This document shows positions 7,406 through 15,579 of a stretch of 46,948 nucleotides of DNA, one piece after another. Below the pieces are notes generated by a model. It worked only from the letters and a program-made list of their open reading frames with translations, was not told the origin of the DNA and searched no databases. Positions within the stretch are counted from its first letter, which is position 1; each line of letters starts with the position of its first letter. Position numbers and translations under genes: made by a program. Origin of the DNA: Oscillospiraceae bacterium (GTDB lineage: Bacteria > Bacillota > Clostridia > Saccharofermentanales > Fastidiosipilaceae); contig JAQWFM010000010.1 in the NCBI GenBank assembly GCA_028704415.1, forward strand, positions 1 to 46,948, in the 5' to 3' direction.

Positions 7406-8077
7406 TCAAGCACTGATATAGTCCAGCAATTGGTAGAGCACAGCCTGATTTGCTTCGGGCACGCCATGATTCAGAATCATAGCCGGCGTTTGCTGCAGTG
7501 CGTTATGCTCCAGTGCATAAGCACCATCATTAACTACCATTTCCCTGAGGTTGTAAGGTTTAGGCTCAAAGTGAAATTGTAAGCCTAGCACATTGCTGCC
7601 CAGTAGAAAGCCTTGGTTAGTCAATAAATCACTACTGAAAAGTAAGCGAGCCTGATCTGGCAACTCAAACATATCCTGGTGCCAGTGTAAGGCCTCCAGG
7701 CTTGCCGGCAGCCCGGGAAGGCTCTGATCCTGCCGGTAAACCGGAGCCCATCCTACTTCTTTATATGGTGCGGGGTGTACAGTTTTACCTAAAGCTTTGA
7801 CAATTTGCTGAGCCCCAAAGCAAGCGCCAAAAATCGGCTTATGCTGCTGGAGCAGCTGCCAGATGAGCTGCCGCTCCGCCTTTATCCAGGCCACATCATC
7901 ATTCGGGCTCATGGGACCACCCAGCACCACCAGCATATCTGTCTCACCGGCTTGCGGTAAAGCCTGATCAAAAAAGCGCGGGTGGTAGGTATAAAACTCG
8001 TGGCCTCTCTGTTCGGCCCAGTTGGCCAGGTAGCCCGGTCCTTCATTAGGCGTATGCTGCAGGCAGTTAATTCTCAT
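7406..8077 (-). CDS. Class I glutamine amidotransferase domain protein
   Basis: The 223-residue protein has the class I glutamine amidotransferase fold (PF00117, GMP synthase-like subgroup). The oxyanion segment LGGPMSPND lies at 52-60, the nucleophile elbow GACFGAQ puts the catalytic Cys at 86, and LQFHFEP supplies His169 and Glu171. There is no synthetase domain. Stand-alone members of this subgroup hydrolyse glutamine or gamma-glutamyl compounds, often in polyamine or gamma-glutamyl catabolism; the substrate here is unknown. It starts 29 bases after the MFS transporter gene on the same strand, with an AAGGGGAG site, so the two form an operon and the transporter may import its substrate. 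Confidence 0.85.
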   Translation of the reverse strand: MRINCLQHTPNEGPGYLANWAEQRGHEFYTYHPRFFDQALPQAGETDMLVVLGGPMSPNDDVAWIKAERQLIWQLLQQHKPIFGACFGAQQIVKALGKTVHPAPYKEVGWAPVYRQDQSLPGLPASLEALHWHQDMFELPDQARLLFSSDLLTNQGFLLGSNVLGLQFHFEPKPYNLREMVVNDGAYALEHNALQQTPAMILNHGVPEANQAVLYQLLDYISA

Positions 8078-8106
8078 TTGTTTCTCCCCTTCTCTGGTAA
8101 ATCAAA

Positions 8107-9318
8107 TCAAGGCTCCGCGACGTTCGCTAAAGACCGCGGTCGCTTTCCACTCAATAACAGACTAAGCAGCAGCAGTACCGGAAAGATAACTGCCGTTAAG
8201 ATCCCTTGATGCAAATCATTCCCCCATACACTGGTCATCAGTCCTACAAAGGTTGGCCCTCCGGCACAGCCTAAATCGCCGGCCAGCGCAAACAAGGCAA
8301 ACATGGCGGTACCGCCGTTTTTAATAGAGGCGGCTGCTTTACTGAAGGTCCCGGGCCACATAATCCCGACCGCCAGGCCGCATAAGGCGCAGCCCAGCAA
8401 GCCCAGCGCGGGATAGGGCGCAAGCGCGATGATCAGGTAGGACAACACGCACAGCAAACCGCTGGCAAACATGAAACGGTCCAGTTTAATCCGCTCGCCC
8501 CGGCGGCCATAGTACAATCGGGATAAGCCCATCATTACAGCAAAGGCCAGCGGCCCGGCCAGATCGCCCACCGTTTTACTGACCTTCAGCCCGCTTTCGG
8601 CAAATGTCGAGGCCCATTGGCTGACAGCCTGCTCACTGGCACCGGCACAAAACATCATTAAAATAAAAATCCAGAATATCCGGCTGTTGATTAATTGTTT
8701 AAGCGTCATACCGGCCTCACCTTCGCCAATCAGCGGGGCGATGGGAACCCGGGTAAAGGCGATGAGATTCAGCAGCGGGACGACCGCCCAGATCAGAGCT
8801 AATATCCGCCAATGCGCGAGACCCAGCCCCACAAAAAACAGCGTGGATAAGCCAACGACAGCTACTTGTCCCCAACTATAAAAAGAATGCAGCAGGCTCA
8901 TGGCTTTTTCCTTATTGGGGGTAGGGCAGGCCTCTACCATCGGACTGATGATGACTTCACAAAGCCCGCCGCCAATAGCGTAGATCATGACTGAAATCAA
9001 AATGCCGATAAAGGGGTCCGGCAGCAGCTGGGGCAAAAACGTTAACAGGACTAAGCCTGCCGCCGCACAGGCATGGGCAATAACCGCTGCCGCGCGATAA
9101 CCCATCCGATCAATAAAAAAAGCAGACCACAGATCTATCAACAGCTGGATGCCGAAGTTAAAGGTGATTAAAAGCGTGATGCGGCTGAGCGGAATCTGAT
9201 AGCTGCGCTGAAAGGTCAGGAAGAGCAAGGGGACAAAATTATTGACGATAGCCTGTACAATGTATCCGGCAAAACATGCCACAATCGTCTTTTGGTACGG
9301 TTGGACCTCTGTTTGCAT
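8107..9318 (-). CDS. MFS transporter
   Basis: This 403-residue protein has about twelve hydrophobic helices in two halves and the loop DRMGYRAAA after helix 2, which matches the MFS motif A region. A second copy, YGRRGERIKLDR, lies at the middle of the protein in the sixth loop-equivalent. No substrate-specific signature is visible; the overall pattern resembles sugar or uncharacterised Clostridial MFS proteins. The start codon has a GGAGG site. It is the first gene of a two-gene operon with the amidotransferase downstream, so its substrate may be a glutamine-like or gamma-glutamyl compound (inference). Confidence 0.85.
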   Translation of the reverse strand: MQTEVQPYQKTIVACFAGYIVQAIVNNFVPLLFLTFQRSYQIPLSRITLLITFNFGIQLLIDLWSAFFIDRMGYRAAAVIAHACAAAGLVLLTFLPQLLPDPFIGILISVMIYAIGGGLCEVIISPMVEACPTPNKEKAMSLLHSFYSWGQVAVVGLSTLFFVGLGLAHWRILALIWAVVPLLNLIAFTRVPIAPLIGEGEAGMTLKQLINSRIFWIFILMMFCAGASEQAVSQWASTFAESGLKVSKTVGDLAGPLAFAVMMGLSRLYYGRRGERIKLDRFMFASGLLCVLSYLIIALAPYPALGLLGCALCGLAVGIMWPGTFSKAAASIKNGGTAMFALFALAGDLGCAGGPTFVGLMTSVWGNDLHQGILTAVIFPVLLLLSLLLSGKRPRSLANVAEP

Positions 9319-9390
9319 AATGCCTCCGGGCCGGAGCTAATTGAGTGCTGTCGTAGCCAACGCTATCCGGTCACGCCCAAGCATACCATT

Positions 9391-10410
9391 TTATGTCAAA
9401 GTCGGACAGCCGGCCGGCGCGGCGGCCGGACGGCGGAATCGGTTTAAAAAATTCAGTGTATCCGTCCAGGTTAAGCGGGCCGGTTCAGAATCAAGCTGAA
9501 ATTGAAATTCATGCAGCGCCTTGTGCCGGCGGCGGTCAAAAAAACGGGTGACCACCGGCACCTGCAAATCCTGCAGGCGTTTAGCCAGAGAGCGGGCATG
9601 CGCTTCAAAAGAAAACCAGTTACCATCGGTTATGTAGGTGGGGGGGAAATCCGGTGTCAGGAAATTTTCCACTTCTGTGCTGCCGACGCGCTCGCCCTGC
9701 AGCCAGTTGCGCTGGCCTTCATAAGCCCAGCCGATAGCTCGGAACAGCCACGCCGCCGGCCCGCTGGCCGCCAGGCTGGCCGCGGCCTTCATTTTATAAG
9801 GGCCGCAATACAATAAAACGCCTTGCAGCCGGTAGGAAATGGCAACGGTTTCCAGGCCTAATAAAGCCGCGTACTGCGGATCCTGCTGCGCTTCAATAAA
9901 CTGACAGACAATTTGTGCGCCGGCAGAATCACCGGCGAGGAAAAGGTTTTGCAGGTTAAGTTGCGGCCGCTGCGGCTGCGCCGCCAAGGTCCGCAGGCAG
10001 TCTCCCACCTGCCGCACCGGCGCCGGATATTGGCTTTGCGGAGCCAGGGCATAGTTCATCACGACAACGGTATAGCCAGATGCCGCCAAAGCGGTCGCGT
10101 ACGGTCTGACCTCCAGCTTATCACCGCCAATATAACCGCCGCCGTGCACCCACAAAACAGTTGGAGCCTGCGCCAGCGCATGGGGCGGCAAGTATAAATC
10201 GTACGTATTGCCCGGGCGGTCAGAGACATAGGGCAGGCTCACGGTTACCTTTACTTGCCGGTCGATATAGCAGGACGGCCGCGCGTCTTCAGGAATCTTA
10301 AAAATTGTCCGCTGCATAAAATGCAGCAGCGGGCCAGGCGAAATATAGATCAGTAAAAAAGCTGCTATAGCCAGCAGTAACAATCCCAGGCCAAGCCATA
10401 GGTACAGCAT
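9391..10410 (-). CDS. Membrane-anchored alpha/beta hydrolase (HSL-like esterase)
   Basis: I place the start at the ATG at 10410 (339 residues) because of its GGGAG site; a GTG six codons upstream is possible. Residues 2-25 form an N-terminal membrane anchor. The oxyanion motif HGGGYIGGDK begins at 89 and the nucleophile elbow GDSAGAQ has Ser162. A candidate acid is the Asp in ITDGNWF and a candidate histidine is in RRHKALHEF. This is the alpha/beta hydrolase_3 / hormone-sensitive-lipase type (PF07859), normally a carboxylesterase. The substrate is unknown. It faces away from murE and has no partner gene. Confidence 0.82.
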   Translation of the reverse strand: MLYLWLGLGLLLLAIAAFLLIYISPGPLLHFMQRTIFKIPEDARPSCYIDRQVKVTVSLPYVSDRPGNTYDLYLPPHALAQAPTVLWVHGGGYIGGDKLEVRPYATALAASGYTVVVMNYALAPQSQYPAPVRQVGDCLRTLAAQPQRPQLNLQNLFLAGDSAGAQIVCQFIEAQQDPQYAALLGLETVAISYRLQGVLLYCGPYKMKAAASLAASGPAAWLFRAIGWAYEGQRNWLQGERVGSTEVENFLTPDFPPTYITDGNWFSFEAHARSLAKRLQDLQVPVVTRFFDRRRHKALHEFQFQLDSEPARLTWTDTLNFLNRFRRPAAAPAGCPTLT

Positions 10411-10538
10411 ATTTTCATCTCCCAGCACAACATCATGATCAGTTTAGTTTATTCCGTCCGGCTGTCCAGCGTTTTAGCCCCTGAACCCCTTGCTTTTTTG
10501 TAAACATGCCGTGACCGCTTTGTAAAACCGGTGCTGGC

Positions 10539-10567
10539 TTTAGCTTTCGTTGCGTCTGGGTTATACT
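10539..10567 (+). promoter_or_regulatory. Candidate promoter of the murE-like gene
   Basis: TATACT at 10562-10567 is a good -10 element. TTTAGC at 10539-10544 is a weak -35 with 17-base spacing. The position, about 30 bases before the start codon, suits the gene. Confidence 0.4.
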
Positions 10568-10597
10568 GCAGGTATCTCTGAGTGTGAGAGGTCAGTC

Positions 10598-12070
10598 ATG
10601 AAATTAACGGAGTTATTTAACGATCCAAGTTTACCGGCACTGGAAATCAGTGCCATTTATACTGATTCACGCAAGGTTACGCCCGGCTCTCTGTTTATTG
10701 CGGTCAAAGGACTCACCGTGGATGGCCATCACTTTGCCGCTCAGGCCGTTTCCCGCGGGGCGGTGGCCTTGCTTTTAGCCCATCCGCTGCCCAGGCTGAA
10801 TGTCGCGCAGATTATTCGCCCTCATCCTGAACAGCTGGTCGGACCACTCTGCGCCTTACTTTACCAAACCGCCACGAATGGTCTGCAGTATATCGGGGTG
10901 ACCGGGACGGATGGCAAAACCACCACCGCCCGTATTTTAGCCCATATTATTAATCACTGCGGGCGTACGGCCGGTTATATCGGGACGTCTGGCATAGATT
11001 ACCCCGGTTTCATCAGCCACCATGATGAAAACACGACGCCGGACGCCGCCATTTTGCACCAGACCTTCAGCCAGATGCGGGCTGCGGGGGTAACTCAGGT
11101 GGTCATGGAGGTATCCTCTCATGCTTTGGCACAGCACCGGGTTGACGGCATTCCCTATCAGACCGCTGTTTTTACTAACTTCGCCCGCGATCATATTGAT
11201 TACCATGGATCAGTAGAGAATTATTATGCCGCTAAGCTCAAGCTCTTTAAGGCGCTTTCCAAATCCGCTACAGCAGTATTAAACGCGGATGATGCTAAAG
11301 TTGCAGCCGCAGCCACGGTGACCTCAGCGGCGGTCCTGACGTTTGGCACCTCCAGCCAGGCCGATTTCCGCGGCGAGGCTTACCAGGATACAGTCAACGG
11401 TCTGAGCTTTACGCTGTTTTGCCCTCAGGGAAAGTTTGAAGTCGTCACCGGTATCCACGGCCGTTTCAATATGATGAACTGTCTGGCCGCGCTGGCCTGC
11501 TGTCAGACCCTAAAGCTGCCCATTCGGGACGCGGTAGCGGCACTGGCTAGTTTCAAAGGAGCGCCGGGGAGGCAGGAAGCCATAGATCTGGGCCAGGATT
11601 TTAAAGTTTACTCTGATTTTGCCCACACAGTCCAGGGAGTTGAGGCAGTCTTGCGCTGGGTCAGTTCCGTACCGCATCATAAGCTTTGGACAGTGGTTGC
11701 CTGTTCCGCCCGCCGGGATGAGGCTAAACGGCCGCTGATTGGCCGGCTGGTATGTGATTATTCTGAGCATCCGGTATTTACTACTGATATGCTATATCAC
11801 GAAGATCCTCAGCTCATTATTGATGAAATGGGCCAGGACTTAGTCCCTGGCCAATACCAGACTATTATTAATCGCTTTGAGGCCGTCCGCTACTGTATCG
11901 ATCATGCTGAACCAGATGATATCATCATTGTCCTGGGCAACGGTGATTACCTGTCGCTACCTATCGGGAATAGAGATATATATTATAATGAAGTAGAGTT
12001 GATAAAACTTTGTATCAGTGAACGGATGGCGCGGGAGGAATACCGCCGTCTAACACATGAGGCAGGCTGA
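10598..12070 (+). CDS. murE: Divergent MurE-like Mur ligase
   Basis: The start is placed at the ATG at 10598 after GAGAGG, giving 490 residues and an N-terminus (MKLTELF...TDSRKV) that matches MurE. The three Mur ligase domains are present. The N-terminal domain is at 1-95. The central ATPase has GVTGTDGKTTTAR (about 100), MEVSSHALAQHRVDG and FTNFARDHIDYHG. The C-terminal domain follows. MurE adds the third amino acid to UDP-MurNAc-L-Ala-D-Glu in the cytoplasm. Several C-terminal signatures are altered. The DAP-selecting DNPR (or DNPA for lysine) position reads DMLY within VFTTDMLYHEDP. The GCGGDRD segment reads ACSARRD, and GKGHE reads GNGDY. It also lies outside a dcw cluster. It could be a paralogue with another substrate, so the symbol is tentative. 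Confidence 0.75.
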   Translation: MKLTELFNDPSLPALEISAIYTDSRKVTPGSLFIAVKGLTVDGHHFAAQAVSRGAVALLLAHPLPRLNVAQIIRPHPEQLVGPLCALLYQTATNGLQYIGVTGTDGKTTTARILAHIINHCGRTAGYIGTSGIDYPGFISHHDENTTPDAAILHQTFSQMRAAGVTQVVMEVSSHALAQHRVDGIPYQTAVFTNFARDHIDYHGSVENYYAAKLKLFKALSKSATAVLNADDAKVAAAATVTSAAVLTFGTSSQADFRGEAYQDTVNGLSFTLFCPQGKFEVVTGIHGRFNMMNCLAALACCQTLKLPIRDAVAALASFKGAPGRQEAIDLGQDFKVYSDFAHTVQGVEAVLRWVSSVPHHKLWTVVACSARRDEAKRPLIGRLVCDYSEHPVFTTDMLYHEDPQLIIDEMGQDLVPGQYQTIINRFEAVRYCIDHAEPDDIIIVLGNGDYLSLPIGNRDIYYNEVELIKLCISERMAREEYRRLTHEAG

Positions 12071-12093
12071 TTAGCCAATGAAGGGAGCGACTT

Positions 12094-12861
12094 ATGAACG
12101 CTAGTGACCACAGATCCAGTGCCAGACAGGCACTCACCGGCAATTGGCTGGCGGCTGTCATAACCACTTTAGTAGCCGCTTTGCTAGGCGCCAGTATTGA
12201 CGGTTTCAGCTTTAATTTTACAACTGGCAGTACCGCAAGCAGTTCCGGTAACGGGCAAAGTATTCTGGGCAACCGCAGCGTATATGAATCAATTAGTGAG
12301 TGGAGCAGTCAGTCGGCTGCGTTCAGTACGGCAGCCATACTACTAGGCAGTTTGGCGGTCATTTATATCCTGATTTCCTTGTTTATCGGCTCATCAGCCA
12401 GCCTGGGACTCTGTGTCTTTAACCTGAATCTTCATGAGCGGCGGGAAAAGCCTTCGTTCAGTCAATTGTTTGCTCGCTTCAATATCTGGGGCAGTGCCAT
12501 TGTCCTGCAGTTGCTGCGCCTGCTGTTTACCTTTCTGTGGTCCCTGCTGTTTATTATTCCGGGTATTATCGCTGCCTATTCTTACGCCATGTCCAGTTTT
12601 ATCCTGGCTGAAAATCCTGACATGCCCGCTTCTGAAGCCTTGCGACAGTCTAAAGAGATGATGCGGGGCCATCGCTTTGATCTGTTTTTGTTGCAGCTGA
12701 GCTTTATTGGCTGGGCCATTTTGTGTCTCTTCACCGCCGGCCTTGGTTTTCTTTGGCTGAATCCTTATGTCAATGCCTCTGAAGCCTCCTTCTATCTGGA
12801 ACTGCGGCGCCGCCAACCAGGTTTTAATGGAGGCAGCACCTATGAAACCACCGCCATCTGA
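12094..12861 (+). CDS. DUF975 family membrane protein
   Basis: The 255-residue protein has four to five membrane segments (about 16-36, 88-112, 130-170, 205-235) and the DUF975 (PF06161) layout. An N-terminal RQALTGNW segment is followed by a helix and then IIPGIIAAYSYAMSSFILAE. Next comes the conserved SKEMMRGHRFDLFLLQLSFIGW block and a final NPYVNASEASFYLEL. Residues 46-65 form a Ser/Gly-rich loop outside the conserved core. Function is unknown for the family. It follows the murE-like gene by about 23 bases with a GGGAG site, so they are probably co-transcribed, and a strong terminator follows. Confidence 0.82.
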   Translation: MNASDHRSSARQALTGNWLAAVITTLVAALLGASIDGFSFNFTTGSTASSSGNGQSILGNRSVYESISEWSSQSAAFSTAAILLGSLAVIYILISLFIGSSASLGLCVFNLNLHERREKPSFSQLFARFNIWGSAIVLQLLRLLFTFLWSLLFIIPGIIAAYSYAMSSFILAENPDMPASEALRQSKEMMRGHRFDLFLLQLSFIGWAILCLFTAGLGFLWLNPYVNASEASFYLELRRRQPGFNGGSTYETTAI

Positions 12862-12887
12862 CCAACTGCACTGAACAAGTTCGATTT

Positions 12888-12925
12888 AAGACAGTTTTCT
12901 TATCTTAAGAAAACTGTCTTTTTAT
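12888..12925 (+). terminator. Rho-independent terminator after DUF975 gene
   Basis: A perfect 15-base stem (left arm 12888-12902, right arm 12906-12920) with a three-base loop is followed by TTTTAT. It is the strongest terminator in the window and ends the murE-like/DUF975 unit. Confidence 0.9.
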
Positions 12926-13339
12926 GAGCAGACTTAATGATCACTTTTCCTAACCCAGGTATTTCCCTTTAGTTCTGCCATTGACTGTCCGTGTATCATG
13001 AACATCTTGTACGCCTGATCAGCTTAAACAGCCTGATCATGACAATCATGCAAAACACTTGTCCTTTTGATATGGACAATCCTATTGTCGCATTCTGCAT
13101 GTCTATTTATTTTTCTTTCATTTTTCAGAGTCAGTATACTGACGTGCATCGTCTTCGCTCCCCGTTTTTTGCCAGTTTAGCGGCCAATTAACGTTTTTAA
13201 CCATCCGTTTCGTTGGATCTAATTGCATTATTTCAGCTTTTTTCTTGCATTTTTCTCTTGCGTCAATTATTTTTTGCGCTACAATAGTGAACATGAATTC
13301 ATAAGTTTGAACAATTGGTTAACTAAAGGGGGAGATTTA
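12926..13339 (+). other. Leader region upstream of livJ
   Basis: This gap of just over 400 bases contains no gene that I can support. It is AT- and pyrimidine-rich. It holds two direct copies of GCCTGATCA at 13013-13021 and 13031-13039 (18-base period), and the liv promoter near its right end. Confidence 0.5.
13258..13285 (+). promoter_or_regulatory. Candidate liv operon promoter
   Basis: TTGCGT at 13258-13263 and TACAAT at 13280-13285 are separated by 16 bases. The start codon of livJ is about 55 bases downstream, with a strong GGGGGAG ribosome binding site at 13328-13334. Confidence 0.6.
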
Positions 13340-14596
13340 ATGAAAAAGCATCTCGCGTTTATTTTGGCGGCCGCGTTACTGGCCCTGCCGCTGGCAGCCT
13401 GCTCCACTACACCTTCAGGTGACGCCAGCACGACCACTGCCGGCAGCGGCAGTGACAGCAACAGTAGTGACAAGGTCATAAAAGTCGGCGTATTTGAGCC
13501 GGTTACGGGTGAAAATGGCGGCGGTGGTTTTCAGGAAGTATTGGGTATTCGTTATGCTAACCAGGAACAGCCTACCGTAGACATTGGCGGTCAAACATAC
13601 CAGGTTGAGTTAGTGGAGGTAGACAACAAATCCGATAAAACTGAAGCGGTTTCAGCTGCTCAGAGCCTGGTTTCATCCGGGGTCTCCGTCATCCTGGGAT
13701 CTTACGGCTCCGGCGTGTCCATAGCCGCCGGGGATATCTTTGAAGAGGCCAAAATACCGGCTATCGGCGTTTCCTGCACCAACCCGCAGGTAACCTCCGG
13801 CAATGATTACTATTTCCGGGTTTGCTTTATTGATCCGTTCCAGGGCACCGTTATGGCCAACTACGCCTGGGGCGAGGGTGCTAAAACCGCAGCTGTCATT
13901 ACGCAGCTGGGGGACGACTATAGCTCTGGTTTAGGCAGCTATTTCACCACCTCCTTCAAAGCTTTGGGCGGAACCATTGCTGATGAAGAACAGTTTCAGA
14001 CCAATCAGACTGATTTTAAAGCGATCCTGACCAACATCAAAGCCGCCAATCCTGATATTATCTTTGCCCCCTCCTCAATTGCTACCGCTCCGCTGATCAT
14101 CAAGCAGGCGCGCGAGCTGGGTATCACCGCCCCTATCACCGCTGGTGATACCTGGGAAAATGCAAGCATTATTGAAAACGCCGGGGACGATGCCGAAGGC
14201 GTGGCGCTGTCTACCTTCTTTGATGAAGGCGACACCAGCAATACGGTAGCTACCGCTTTCCTGAGTGGCTTTAAAGCTTTCCTCAACGCTGACAAGAGTT
14301 ATCTGGAAAAGAACGGCGGTGAAGCGGTAGCGGCAGTCTCCGCGCTGGGCTATGACGCTTATAATGTCGCACTGGAGGCCATTAAAGCGGCCGGCACTAC
14401 AGATTCACAAGCCATCCGCGATGCCCTGGTCAACGTCGACTATACCGGGGTCACCGGCAATATCACCTTTGACAGCAACGGCGACGCCAATAAGAGCATT
14501 GCCTACATCAAGACCATTAAGGACGGTGTTTTCACCTTCCTTAAGACGGTGGAAATTGCGGACACCGGTTCAAGTGAAACAACTGCCGCAAACTAA
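13340..14596 (+). CDS. livJ: Branched-chain amino acid ABC transporter, substrate-binding lipoprotein
   Basis: The true start is the ATG at 13340 after GGGGGAG, giving 418 residues. The N-terminus is a lipoprotein signal (MKKHLAFILAAALLALPLAAC) with the lipobox cysteine at 21, then a Ser/Thr/Gly-rich spacer. The mature part begins VIKVGVFEPVTGENG and is a type I periplasmic-binding fold (PF13458) of the LivJ/LivK type, with the ligand-loop segment ILGSYGSGVSIA. It captures a branched-chain amino acid or related compound outside the membrane for LivHMGF. Family members also bind other amino acids, amides or urea, so the ligand is not certain. It is first in the livJHMGF operon. Confidence 0.93.
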   Translation: MKKHLAFILAAALLALPLAACSTTPSGDASTTTAGSGSDSNSSDKVIKVGVFEPVTGENGGGGFQEVLGIRYANQEQPTVDIGGQTYQVELVEVDNKSDKTEAVSAAQSLVSSGVSVILGSYGSGVSIAAGDIFEEAKIPAIGVSCTNPQVTSGNDYYFRVCFIDPFQGTVMANYAWGEGAKTAAVITQLGDDYSSGLGSYFTTSFKALGGTIADEEQFQTNQTDFKAILTNIKAANPDIIFAPSSIATAPLIIKQARELGITAPITAGDTWENASIIENAGDDAEGVALSTFFDEGDTSNTVATAFLSGFKAFLNADKSYLEKNGGEAVAAVSALGYDAYNVALEAIKAAGTTDSQAIRDALVNVDYTGVTGNITFDSNGDANKSIAYIKTIKDGVFTFLKTVEIADTGSSETTAAN

Positions 14597-14682
14597 GCCC
14601 AGAAATCAAAGCAGCCATTCTGGCAAAGGCGGCCGGGAGCCTACTACCGAGCCGCTTTTGCTTGTATAAAGGAAGTGTATGT

Positions 14683-15564
14683 ATGAGTTTTTCTACCTTT
14701 ATCCAGCACTGCCTGACCGGTATTTCCCTGGGCGGCGCCTATGCGCTGATTTCCATCGGCTACACGCTGGTCTACGGTATCCTCCTGCTGATTAACTTTG
14801 CGCACGCAGATATTTTTATGATGGCCGGCTACTTTATGATCTTTGCCATGGCCTCCTTCCCCTGGCAAGTCGCGATCCCCATCGTGATTCTGGCCACGGT
14901 GGTCCTGGGCGTTGTCATTGAGCGGGTAGCCTATAAACCGTTGCGCAATGCCCCGCGGATGTCCGTCATGATTTCGGCCATCGGCGTATCCTACCTGCTG
15001 CAAAACCTGGCCACTTATCTCTTTTCGGCTTTGCCGCAAGGCTACCCCACCATACCGCCGCTGAAAAAAGTGATCCAGCTGGGGTCGGTCACCACCTCAC
15101 TGGTGACCTTAATTACCCCGGTTTTGACCATACTGCTGGTTATCCTGCTGATGCTGCTGGTGCGGCACAGCAAGTTTGGCATGGCCATGCGCGCCGTTTC
15201 CAAGGATTTTGAGACCTCTCAGCTGATGGGCATAAAAATCAACCGGGTCGTGAGCTACACCTTTGCCATAGGTTCTGCCCTGGCGGCGATCGGTTCGATT
15301 TTATACTTCACCGACCGCATGTCCGTCACCCCCTTCAGCGGCACGATGCCCGGACTGAAGTGTTTTGTCGCGGCTGTGCTAGGCGGCATTGGCAGCATTC
15401 CCGGCGCCATGATCGGCGGGTTTATCATCGGCATTACCGAAACCTTCCTGGTGGCCCTAGGCTATTCAACCTACAGCGATGCCGTAACCTTCCTCTTCCT
15501 GATCATCATCTTAATTGTGCGGCCCACCGGTCTGTTGGGCGAAGAACTTACTGAAAAGGTATAG
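14683..15564 (+). CDS. livH: Branched-chain amino acid ABC transporter permease LivH
   Basis: The start is set at the ATG at 14683, seven bases after GGAAG, giving 293 residues; an upstream TTG is less likely. The protein has about eight membrane helices and the LivH signature GISLGGAYALISIGYTLVYG near the N-terminus, with NFAHADIFMMAGY following. The cytoplasmic EAA-like loop is in the KDFETSQLMGIKINRVV region. It forms the membrane channel with LivM. The gene follows livJ after 86 bases. Confidence 0.95.
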   Translation: MSFSTFIQHCLTGISLGGAYALISIGYTLVYGILLLINFAHADIFMMAGYFMIFAMASFPWQVAIPIVILATVVLGVVIERVAYKPLRNAPRMSVMISAIGVSYLLQNLATYLFSALPQGYPTIPPLKKVIQLGSVTTSLVTLITPVLTILLVILLMLLVRHSKFGMAMRAVSKDFETSQLMGIKINRVVSYTFAIGSALAAIGSILYFTDRMSVTPFSGTMPGLKCFVAAVLGGIGSIPGAMIGGFIIGITETFLVALGYSTYSDAVTFLFLIIILIVRPTGLLGEELTEKV

Positions 15565-15579
15565 AAAGGCGGGGAAATC

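Noticed and set aside
12991-13191. 66-codon open frame upstream of livJ
   Set aside because: It has no ribosome binding site, no homology that I recognise and a composition like the surrounding AT-rich leader.
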